Shown in pieces: positions 1 to 5,705 of a DNA stretch of 5,963 nucleotides (position 1 is the stretch's first letter; every line of letters starts with the position of its first letter). Origin of the DNA: Bacteroidales bacterium (lineage in GTDB: Bacteria; Bacteroidota; Bacteroidia; Bacteroidales; B18-G4); NCBI GenBank assembly GCA_023132505.1, contig JAGLYE010000109.1, positions 1 through 5,963 of the forward strand. The letters run 5' to 3'. The notes under the pieces were generated by a model. The model saw nothing but the letters and a program-made list of their open reading frames with translations. It had not been told where the DNA came from and made no database searches. The translations under genes were made by a program, and so were the position numbers.

Positions 1-560
1 ATGAGGAGCCCGGCTGCGATTATAATAATGGTTACCAGAATAAGTTGCATACCGAGTGATACCAGGTGCATTTTTAGCCATGAACGGGTTTCCATCTCAT
101 GGGCAGAGCGGTTAAATGCTTTCATGGTGCCGATCATCCCGCTGTTCGAGAAGTAAAAGGCCATAAAGAAACTGAATGACAGCCAGCCCCCGTTGTGTTT
201 GCTCACGATCTCGGTAATGGTAACTTCCAGGAAAGCGAATACCTGTTCCGGAAATATATTTGACAGGGCATTCAGCAGGGTTTCCTGCAATCCGGAGACA
301 GGGATGTAAGGGATAAGGGTAAAGAAAAACAATATGCCGGGGAAAATGGCCAGTGTGAAGGTGAATGAAAGAGAGTTTGCCCTCGAAAGCAATGAACTTT
401 TCCTGATCCCCCTGAAGAAGAACTGCACAACATCATAGATGGGCATCTTCTCAAAACCCGGGAGACTTAGCTTACGCATATTAAGCATGAATATTCGGAA
501 GAACCGGGTATTCTTAAACCAGGTGAAAGGGTTTCTCCTATGCTTCTTGATTGATGCCAA
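1..560 (-). CDS. YihY/BrkB-family inner membrane protein (partial, C-terminus beyond window)
   Basis: About 186 codons of a longer gene are present; it runs off the left edge with no stop. The translation is a hydrophobic protein typical of the YihY/virulence factor BrkB family (once misnamed ribonuclease BN). An N-terminal basic stretch leads to the SLPGFEKMPIYDVV segment, then a first membrane helix (TFTLAIFPGILFFFTLIPY), a soluble loop with NIFPEQV, a second helix with FYFSNSGMIGTMKAFN, and the start of a third (LILVTIIIAAGLL). The family is a polytopic membrane protein of uncertain role, possibly transport. The start is uncertain. ATG codons at 488 and 479 lie in frame, but family-like residues (FKNTRFFRIF) lie upstream of them, so I prefer TTG at 560, which begins 2 bp after the nadC stop. 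It is the probable last visible gene of the DUF4783-nadC operon. Confidence 0.85.
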   Translation of the reverse strand, partial: MASIKKHRRNPFTWFKNTRFFRIFMLNMRKLSLPGFEKMPIYDVVQFFFRGIRKSSLLSRANSLSFTFTLAIFPGILFFFTLIPYIPVSGLQETLLNALSNIFPEQVFAFLEVTITEIVSKHNGGWLSFSFFMAFYFSNSGMIGTMKAFNRSAHEMETRSWLKMHLVSLGMQLILVTIIIIAAGLL

Positions 561-562
561 TA

Positions 563-1396
563 TCAGATTGCTTTTAAGCTGAGGTCAAGGCTTCTAACAT
601 GGTGAGTCAGGGCACCGACAGAGATGAAATCCACTCCCGTTTCAGCAACCTCCCTGAGCGTTTCTTCTGTGATCCCGCCCGAAGCTTCAGTCTCATATTT
701 ACTGTCCACCATCCCGACAGCGGCCTCCATGTCGGCAATGCTGAAATTATCGAACATGATCCTGTCAACACCACGGGTTTCCATTACCTCCCGGAGCTCT
801 TTCAGGTTCCTCACTTCTATCTCGATCTTCAGGTTTTTGCCTTTTTCCTCCAGGTATTTCTTTGTTGCCCGGATGGCATTGCTGATACCGTTTGCAAAGT
901 CAACATGGTTGTCTTTGATCATGATCATGTCGTACAGACCCATGCGATGGTTCATGCCGCCGCCGATCCGTACGGCCTCTTTCTCAAAATACCTGAAATT
1001 TGGTGTGGTCTTACGGGTGTCGAGCAGCCTGGTGTGAAGGCCGTCGAGCAGCGACGAAAGGTAGTGGGTATAAGTGGCGATGCCGCTCATGCGCTGCATA
1101 AAGTTCAGGGCCAGCCGCTCTGCCGAAAGTAGAGAGACTGATCTCCCCGATACCTTAAATGCAATATCTCCTGCTTTGATCGCAGCCCCATCCTTCATCA
1201 TCACCTCCATCTCCGTATCAGGGTCAACTGCTTTAAAAACTTTTTGTGCAACCTCAACACCTGCCAGGATGCCTTCCTGCTTAACAAGTAATTGTGCACT
1301 GCCCATTTTTCCTTCCGGAATAGTTGAAAGGGAAGTATGGTCTCCATCCCCCAGGTCCTCTTCCAGGGCCTGCTTTATGTATTCATCAACATTCAT
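563..1396 (-). CDS. nadC: Nicotinate-nucleotide pyrophosphorylase (carboxylating) / quinolinate phosphoribosyltransferase
   Basis: NadC converts quinolinate and PRPP to nicotinate mononucleotide, CO2 and pyrophosphate in de novo NAD synthesis; it is cytoplasmic. The 277-residue length is normal for the family. The N-terminal domain (about 20-106) includes LVKQEGILAGVEVA and SAERLALNFMQRMSGIAT (R94). The C-terminal barrel holds the phosphate and substrate-binding motifs: DTRKTTP (126-132), GGGMNHRMGLYD with H150 and R151, IKDNH with K161, IEIEVRN (191-197), MFDN with D216, ASGGIT (238-243) and ISVGALTH (258-265). All key basic and acidic residues expected for the family appear present, so the enzyme should be active. 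It starts at ATG 1396, 18 bp after the DUF4783 gene, and ends 2 bp before the preferred yihY start, which suggests co-transcription. No Shine-Dalgarno is visible, as usual in Bacteroidota. Confidence 0.97.
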   Translation of the reverse strand: MNVDEYIKQALEEDLGDGDHTSLSTIPEGKMGSAQLLVKQEGILAGVEVAQKVFKAVDPDTEMEVMMKDGAAIKAGDIAFKVSGRSVSLLSAERLALNFMQRMSGIATYTHYLSSLLDGLHTRLLDTRKTTPNFRYFEKEAVRIGGGMNHRMGLYDMIMIKDNHVDFANGISNAIRATKKYLEEKGKNLKIEIEVRNLKELREVMETRGVDRIMFDNFSIADMEAAVGMVDSKYETEASGGITEETLREVAETGVDFISVGALTHHVRSLDLSLKAI

Positions 1397-1414
1397 ATTG
1401 AAAAATATTTCCAG

Positions 1415-1813
1415 CTACTCTTTTTCGAACTGCAATTGAACAATAAGATACTTTCCTTCTGTTTCTTTCAGGAGGATATAGGTCTTAAATGATTTATTGC
1501 CTGAGACATATGTTCCTATTATGTACTTTGTTGCTTCACGGGATGATCCGATGTGGTTTACGGCATAGGATTTAGGAGGATTCTCCTTAAAAAAACTCTT
1601 CATCACCTGAGTGGCGTGTGATTTGCTCATTGTTTGGTCCGTATCGGGCAGGCTGATATCCAATGTGGAATTAAAGTGCGTACTGAGTTCGGTGGCATCA
1701 CCGGCCTTTAGTGCTTTGTTGACCAGCTCCGATGTTTCCTGTGCCGAAACAGAGGAAGACAAACCTATGATAACCCCTGCCTGGATGACCAATATGTATA
1801 ATAATAACTTCAT
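1415..1813 (-). CDS. Exported DUF4783-family protein
   Basis: A 132-residue protein starting at ATG 1813. It has a signal peptide (K2, a hydrophobic core LLLYILVIQAGVIIGL, and likely cleavage after VSA just before QETSELV). The mature part of about 108 residues fits the DUF4783 family: NKALKAGDATELSTHF near its start, a central QVMKSFFKENPP, and a C-terminal alternation of strands (YIIGTYVSG, FKTYILLKE, KYLIVQLQF). DUF4783 proteins are small Bacteroidota envelope proteins. My recollection is that they adopt an NTF2/cystatin-like fold and often sit beside nadC; their function is unknown. The frame is open upstream to another ATG at 1867, but that start lies at or upstream of the probable transcription start and would put 18 extra residues before the signal peptide, so I reject it. 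It is the first gene of the probable operon with nadC. Confidence 0.85.
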   Translation of the reverse strand: MKLLLYILVIQAGVIIGLSSSVSAQETSELVNKALKAGDATELSTHFNSTLDISLPDTDQTMSKSHATQVMKSFFKENPPKSYAVNHIGSSREATKYIIGTYVSGNKSFKTYILLKETEGKYLIVQLQFEKE

Positions 1814-1864
1814 AATAACAGATTTGATATTTAATGAGACACAAAGAATGCGCCAAACCTTCTT

Positions 1865-1891
1865 CAAAGTTAAGTATTATTTTTTTTCACA
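1865..1891 (-). promoter_or_regulatory. Probable promoter of the DUF4783-nadC-yihY operon
   Basis: On the minus strand TAACTTTG (complement of 1865-1872) matches the Bacteroidota -7 element TAnnTTTG exactly. A weak TGTG at 1891-1888 is a poor -33 match with short spacing (15-16 bp). The expected transcription start near 1858 gives a leader of about 45 nt before ATG 1813. Confidence 0.45.
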
Positions 1892-1915
1892 GCTTTGTTT
1901 TAAAGCATAAAGGCC

Positions 1916-1984
1916 ATGAATATCATTATCAGCGGCGTAAGCCGTGGAATCAGAAGGCAGGTGACATTGAAACTTGAAACTTGA
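1916..1984 (+). pseudogene. Truncated 5' end of a short-chain dehydrogenase (SDR) gene
   Basis: From ATG 1916 a 22-codon reading frame ends at TGA 1982-1984. It reads like the first beta strand, nucleotide-binding turn and following helix of a classical SDR oxidoreductase: NIIISGVSRGI then RRQVTLKLE. This compares with the family pattern of a hydrophobic strand, TGxSxGIG and an amphipathic helix. The third glycine of the TGxxxGxG-type motif is arginine here (GIR instead of GIG), which fits decay. The similarity stops where the heptad array at 1965-1999 begins, and no remaining SDR sequence follows; the next gene's promoter comes within about 25 bp. It is therefore a relic, not a functional gene. 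Chance resemblance over 20 residues is possible but seems unlikely because the Rossmann pattern falls right at the ATG. Confidence 0.55.
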
Positions 1985-1999
1985 AACTCGAACCTTGAA
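1965..1999 (+). repeat. Heptad tandem array (unit ACTTGAA), 5 copies
   Basis: Five consecutive 7-bp units in perfect phase: CATTGAA, then ACTTGAA twice, then ACTCGAA, then CCTTGAA. The last three bases (GAA) are invariant and the first four drift. It lies between the SDR relic and the promoter of the RseC-like gene. Confidence 0.9.
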
Positions 2000-2024
2000 T
2001 TCCGTAAACAATTTGTCTGTTTAC

Positions 2025-2052
2025 TTGTTTATCTTTTTAATTGATATATTTG
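2025..2052 (+). promoter_or_regulatory. Bacteroidota-type promoter of the RseC-like gene
   Basis: TTG at 2025-2027 and TATATTTG at 2045-2052 (exact TAnnTTTG) are separated by 17 bp, matching the Bacteroidota -33/-7 arrangement. The -7 element ends only 10 bp before ATG 2063, so the leader would be roughly 3-6 nt. Confidence 0.65.
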
Positions 2053-2062
2053 CGCGGTTTAT

Positions 2063-2479
2063 ATGAGCGCCAGAGAGAATATTACACACCCGGGAATTGT
2101 TGACCATGTGACAGATAGCAGCGTCTTTGTCAAGATACTTGCCATGTCGGCCTGTTCATCATGTCATGCCAAAGGTATGTGCAGCATTGCAGATGTCGAA
2201 GAAAAGATAGTGGAGATAAGGAAAGACCCTGAAAGGGATTTTTCAGAAGGAGACAATGTTACGGTAAGCATGAATATATCCCAGGGAGGCAAAGCTGTTT
2301 TGCTGGGATACATTGTACCTTTTTTCCTTTTGATCGGGGTGCTGATCGGGGTGTTATTCCTCTCAGGAGATGAGGGTATAGCAGGACTTTCTGCCATATT
2401 GATTCTCATTCCTTACTATTGGCTGCTCTATGTGTACAGGAACAAACTAAAGAAAACATTCTGTTTCACGATCGATTAA
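2063..2479 (+). CDS. RseC/SoxR-reducing-system family membrane protein
   Basis: A 138-residue protein with the architecture of the RseC/MucC family. A short N-terminal beta region (HPGIVDHVTDSSVFVKIL) is followed by a cysteine cluster ACSSCHAKGMC (C31, C34, C40), a second beta region ending near residue 72, two membrane helices (about 79-100 and 105-125) and a C-terminal KKTFCFTID. In E. coli RseC works with the Rsx (Rnf-type) complex to keep SoxR reduced. In Bacteroidota the homologue usually precedes the rnf electron-transport genes and may insert or protect a redox cofactor. Here no rnf gene follows; the next gene is a secreted protein with its own promoter, so the gene looks like an orphan single-gene unit. 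The cysteines suggest a redox or metal site, but the exact role is inferred. The start at ATG 2063 is supported by family-like residues from the N-terminus. Confidence 0.88.
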   Translation: MSARENITHPGIVDHVTDSSVFVKILAMSACSSCHAKGMCSIADVEEKIVEIRKDPERDFSEGDNVTVSMNISQGGKAVLLGYIVPFFLLIGVLIGVLFLSGDEGIAGLSAILILIPYYWLLYVYRNKLKKTFCFTID

Positions 2480-2538
2480 TACAGTAATCTATTACCTCCG
2501 GATCAACAACGGACAGGATGTAAGCATTGAAAAGCTTG

Positions 2539-2571
2539 TTGTTCAGGAATAAAAAATACATACTATCTTTG
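2539..2571 (+). promoter_or_regulatory. Bacteroidota-type promoter of the T9SS-exported protein gene
   Basis: TATCTTTG at 2564-2571 matches TAnnTTTG exactly, with TTG at 2539-2541 placed 22 bp upstream. The implied leader is about 50 nt before ATG 2627. The rest of the 147-bp gap after the RseC-like gene shows no convincing terminator. Confidence 0.55.
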
Positions 2572-2626
2572 GGCTGTTGTTTGATTTTTATTCAGCACCC
2601 CTGATTTATCTAAACCTGATGTTAAT

Positions 2627-5014
2627 ATGAAGAAAGTACTGCTTCCACTACTGATTGTTACTATTTCAATAAGCCTGGTCTATGCGCAGCCAAAAAGTTT
2701 TTCTCCCAGCCAGGTTAAAATGGCTACCCATTTTCGAAAAACACCGCCACTTCGTGAAATGACCATTATCCTTCCCGGGGAAAGGGACAGGAGCTGGAAA
2801 GACGGCATCATCCGCAATGAAGTTATGGACGATGTATTTGCAACTGATAATTCACTGCCCAATGGCCCCGATCCTGTCGCACAAAGATTTGACGGACAAA
2901 CAGCACACCGTGGCCCTAATGTGAACTTCGATGGTGTTGGAAATGTGAACGGGGTACTTCCACCGGATACTGAAGGTGATGTTGGCCCCAACCACTACTT
3001 TCAGATGATCAACCTTTCATTCTCAATATATGATAAGAGTGGAACGCAGCTTTACGGGCCTGTTGACAACAGCACCTTATGGAACGGATTTATCGGCCCC
3101 TGGACCGGAACCAATGATGGCGATCCAATTTTGTTATACGATAGCGAGGCTGATCGCTGGATGGCCAGCCAGTTTGCTATCAATACCAGCAACGGGACCT
3201 ATTGGGAACTTATCGCTATTTCTGAAAGCGGAGACCCCCTGGGAGCTTATTACCAGTATGCATTCGAATTCCCGGCTTTCAATGATTACCCTCACTTCGG
3301 AATCTGGCATGATGGATATTATGCGACCTTCAATATGTTCGGAGCATATTTCAGGGGAGCTGCTGCAGTCTTTGACAGAGATAAGATGCTGGCAGGTGAC
3401 TCCACTGCGCAAATGATCTTGTTTGATATGCCTGAAGGTACAGATCAGAATAATATGTTGCCCTCAGATTTTGATGGTCCGCCACCACCTGCCGGTACAC
3501 CGAACTATTTTATTAATTTTAAGGATGATGCATGGGGTTATGCCTACGACAGGCTGGTAGTATGGGAATTTATTACGGACTGGGTCACACCTTCCAATTC
3601 CGTCTTTCAGGAAGCCTATATTTTACAAACTGAAGCTTTCGACTCACAGCTTTGTGAGGCGCCACGCTGGCAGTGTATAGATCAACCAGGTGTTTCTACC
3701 AGGCTTGAGGCTTTGAACGACAGGCTGATGCACAGACTCCAATACAGGAATTTTGGGTCATATTATTCCATGGTCCTCAACCATACTGTTGATGTAGATG
3801 GCAATGGCCTGGCCGGGATCCGCTGGTACGAACTGCGTGATTCACTGAACGGCAATGGCTGGGAAATCTACCAGCAGGGAACCTATTCACCTGATAATTA
3901 CCACCGTTGGATGGCCAGTATCGCCATGAATGGGAATGGGACCATAGCTCTGGGATTCACCATCTCCGGAGAGGATACCATCTACCCGTCGATCCGTTAT
4001 ACGGGAAGGCATAAAGATGCTCCGCCGGGTGAAATGAACTACCAGGAGATCGAACTGGTTTCCGGACTTGGCTCACAGGGTTCTTACCACCGTTGGGGCG
4101 ACTACTCCATGACCTCAGTTGATCCTGCTGATGACACCACTTTCTGGCATACCAATGAATATTGCATCGGAGGCTGGAGGACCAGGATCGCCTCTTTCGA
4201 CTTTGGGCCTATTGATGCTCCTACTGCAGATGTAGGACCCGATACCAGCGTATGTGAAAATGAAGTGTTTTATCGCACTGCAATAGTCACTAACGAGAAA
4301 AGTGTGCTTTGGGAAACCGACGGCGATGGCATCATTCAGAACAAACGCAGCATCAATCTTGCTTACCTGCGTGGACAGCAGGATATCATCAATGGTTCTG
4401 TTGAGCTGTGGCTAACTGCCAACGGTTACGTGCTTGGCCAGGAAGCTGTTGACAGCCTGATCCTGGGTATTGATACCCTTCCAACAGTATTTGCAGGCCC
4501 CGATACTGTCATTTGCATCGGACAATCACTGCAACTCGATGGCTTTGCTTCAGCATATGATTCTTTGAGATGGTTTACCGATGGGGATGGTATTTTTGAT
4601 GATCCGGTGTCGCTGACATCTGTCTATACCCCCGGCGATAATGATACTACCGGCAAGCATATTGAGCTTACCATGGCAGCCTACGGGACATACTGCGACA
4701 GCACTTCAGCTTCGCTGGATCTTACACTGGATGTATGTACAGGTATCGGTGAGCCGGGTGATGAATTGTTCATGAATGTATTTCCCAATCCGAGCAGGGA
4801 CAAGTTCAGGCTAAAGATCAGCGGATTGGAACAGGACTACCTGAACCTGCTGATCACCAACAGTCAGGGACAGACAATATTCCGTTATCATATTGAAAAA
4901 TTCAGCGGAGAATACAGCAACACCATCGACATGAGCTATTTCAGCCCGGGTATTTACTATCTGCAGGTTCGTAACGACAGCTTTGTTAAGACTGTTAAAT
5001 TGGTTAAATACTAG
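2627..5014 (+). CDS. Large secreted protein with two PKD/Ig-like repeats and a T9SS type A sorting domain
   Basis: A 795-residue protein. Residues 1-20 are a signal peptide (MKK, hydrophobic core, cleavage after VYA). Residues about 85-527 form a conserved extracellular core of unknown function, with motifs LPPDTEGDVGPNHY (111-124), GDPILLYDSEADRWMAS (165-181), DYPHFGIWHDGYYATFN (220-236), YHRWMASIAMNGNGTIALGF (425-444), YPSIRYTGR (453-461) and YHRWGDYSMTSVDPADDTTF (487-506), then GGWRTRIASFDF. I recognise this core as common in secreted bacterial proteins but know no tested function; a beta-propeller is plausible. Residues about 530-612 and 615-703 are two Ig/PKD-like repeats, each with GPDT.VC and DGDGI. 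Residues about 715-795 are the Por secretion tail (VFPNPSRDKFRLKI, GIYYLQVRN, KTVKLVKY), directing export by the type IX system and surface attachment or release. No glycosidase or protease catalytic motif is recognised. Confidence 0.93.
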   Translation: MKKVLLPLLIVTISISLVYAQPKSFSPSQVKMATHFRKTPPLREMTIILPGERDRSWKDGIIRNEVMDDVFATDNSLPNGPDPVAQRFDGQTAHRGPNVNFDGVGNVNGVLPPDTEGDVGPNHYFQMINLSFSIYDKSGTQLYGPVDNSTLWNGFIGPWTGTNDGDPILLYDSEADRWMASQFAINTSNGTYWELIAISESGDPLGAYYQYAFEFPAFNDYPHFGIWHDGYYATFNMFGAYFRGAAAVFDRDKMLAGDSTAQMILFDMPEGTDQNNMLPSDFDGPPPPAGTPNYFINFKDDAWGYAYDRLVVWEFITDWVTPSNSVFQEAYILQTEAFDSQLCEAPRWQCIDQPGVSTRLEALNDRLMHRLQYRNFGSYYSMVLNHTVDVDGNGLAGIRWYELRDSLNGNGWEIYQQGTYSPDNYHRWMASIAMNGNGTIALGFTISGEDTIYPSIRYTGRHKDAPPGEMNYQEIELVSGLGSQGSYHRWGDYSMTSVDPADDTTFWHTNEYCIGGWRTRIASFDFGPIDAPTADVGPDTSVCENEVFYRTAIVTNEKSVLWETDGDGIIQNKRSINLAYLRGQQDIINGSVELWLTANGYVLGQEAVDSLILGIDTLPTVFAGPDTVICIGQSLQLDGFASAYDSLRWFTDGDGIFDDPVSLTSVYTPGDNDTTGKHIELTMAAYGTYCDSTSASLDLTLDVCTGIGEPGDELFMNVFPNPSRDKFRLKISGLEQDYLNLLITNSQGQTIFRYHIEKFSGEYSNTIDMSYFSPGIYYLQVRNDSFVKTVKLVKY

Positions 5015-5020
5015 AGGAAC

Positions 5021-5041
5021 TCTGATATCCGGTATCCCGCC
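5021..5041 (+). repeat. Short heptad array (TCTGATA/TCCGGTA type), about 3 units
   Basis: Seven bases after the stop of the T9SS protein gene lie TCTGATA, TCCGGTA and a degenerate TCCCGCC in phase. The first two units belong to the same sequence class as the longer array at 5924-5963, which passes through TCTGATA and TCTGGTA to TCCAGTA. It may be the remains of a longer array. Confidence 0.55.
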
Positions 5042-5087
5042 AATATTCCGTATGTTTTCAAAAATCCTCCGCATTCATATCTAAGAT

Positions 5088-5113
5088 TTTCTTATCTTTA
5101 TACGGATAAGAAA
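5088..5113 (+). promoter_or_regulatory. Perfect 9-bp inverted repeat over a possible promoter of the trmO-like gene
   Basis: TTTCTTATC (5088-5096) and GATAAGAAA (5105-5113) are exact reverse complements around an 8-nt spacer. The sequence TATCTTTA at 5093-5100 inside it resembles the Bacteroidota -7 element TAnnTTTG with one mismatch, though no good -33 TTG is visible. The palindrome could be a repressor site, or a hairpin ending transcription of the upstream gene (it lies 74 bp after its stop). It lacks a GC-rich stem and a clear U tract, so I favour an operator-like site, with low certainty. Confidence 0.45.
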
Positions 5114-5181
5114 CATAGCCAGCGGCAATGCTCATGTCGGCGGAACATTACGGGAAATCCTATATATAAAGAGATGAAATT

Positions 5182-5667
5182 ATGGCTGAGATAACGTACA
5201 AGCCAATCGGGGTTGTTCATTCTCCATTTAAAGAACCTGAAGGAATACCTATACAAGCTGCAGCTGCTAACAATGTTGATGGAACAGTTGAGTTGTTTTC
5301 AGAATATGCCGGGGGCTTAAAAGATCTGGAAGGATTTTCTCACATTATTTTGATATATCACTTTCATTTATCCAGGGTAGCGCCCTTAATGGTGAGGCCG
5401 TATATGGATAGCGAAATGCACGGAGTCTTTGCAATTCGAGGTCCGGGCAGACCAAATCCAATTGGCATGTCAGTAGTGCGTCTTGTCAGGATTGAAGAGA
5501 ATATACTATATATCCAAGATGTAGATGTTGTAGATGGAACTCCTCTTTTAGATATAAAACCTTATGTGCCGGAATTTGATGTAAGAAAAGTAGAGAAAAT
5601 AGGATGGCTTGAAAAAAATGTACATAAACTTTCAAAAACAAAAGCTGATGACAGGTTTATGAAGTGA
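5182..5667 (+). CDS. trmO: TrmO/TsaA-family tRNA (t6A37) N6-methyltransferase
   Basis: A 161-residue single-domain TsaA (YaeB/VirR) protein. E. coli TrmO uses S-adenosylmethionine to methylate N6 of t6A37 in threonine tRNA, tuning decoding; this protein is the short form without the C-terminal extension of the 235-residue E. coli enzyme. Family motifs in order are YKPIGVVHSPF (6-16), DLEGFSHIILIYHFH (48-62), HGVFAIRGPGRPNPIGMSVV (80-99) and DVVDGTPLLDIKPYVPEFD (115-133). The usual RSPxRPNPIG reads RGPGRPNPIG here, so the serine and the residue before the second arginine are replaced; the catalytic core otherwise looks intact. Short forms may act on other substrates, so specificity is inferred. 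The gene is visibly more AT-rich than nadC or the T9SS protein gene and is flanked by heptad arrays, which would fit later acquisition. The start at ATG 5182 agrees with the family N-terminus. Confidence 0.9.
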   Translation: MAEITYKPIGVVHSPFKEPEGIPIQAAAANNVDGTVELFSEYAGGLKDLEGFSHIILIYHFHLSRVAPLMVRPYMDSEMHGVFAIRGPGRPNPIGMSVVRLVRIEENILYIQDVDVVDGTPLLDIKPYVPEFDVRKVEKIGWLEKNVHKLSKTKADDRFMK

Positions 5668-5670
5668 GCT

Positions 5671-5705
5671 AAAGTTCAAAGTTGGATTTTGAATGTTGGA
5701 TTTTG
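5671..5705 (+). repeat. Heptad tandem array (AAAGTTS / GATTTTG units), 5 copies
   Basis: Starting 3 bp after the trmO stop, five in-phase 7-bp units run AAAGTTC, AAAGTTG, GATTTTG, AATGTTG, GATTTTG. The last three form a 14-bp higher-order pattern (GTTGGATTTTGAAT-like) that begins to repeat. The reverse complement of the first unit (GAACTTT) resembles the ACTTGAA units at 1965-1999. Confidence 0.8.

Noticed and set aside
599..1132. Plus-strand open frame of 177 codons opposite nadC, and a second one at 624-1037
   Set aside because: Both are antisense to a clear nadC with all catalytic motifs; their translations show no family features.
1814..1867. Upstream ATG at 1867 for the DUF4783 gene
   Set aside because: It would add 18 residues before a well-formed signal peptide and lies at the likely -7 promoter element.
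1932..1945. Small hairpin with CGGC stem and GTAA tetraloop
   Set aside because: Only 4-5 bp with no U tract, and it lies inside the SDR-like coding relic, where it encodes the glycine-rich turn; probably incidental.
2480..2545. Weak inverted repeats (GTAAT/ATTAC and AACAAC/GTTGTT) after the RseC-like gene
   Set aside because: Stems are short or loops too long for a convincing terminator, and no T run follows.
4811..5074. Minus-strand 87-codon frame at the end of the T9SS gene, and similar frames at 2680-2991, 3030-3416 and 3134-3412
   Set aside because: They are out-of-frame or antisense shadows of the 795-residue protein, whose domains are clear throughout.
5128..5169. 13-codon ORF in the leader of trmO
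   Set aside because: Very short, not positioned for coupling, no family or leader-peptide pattern such as repeated Thr codons.
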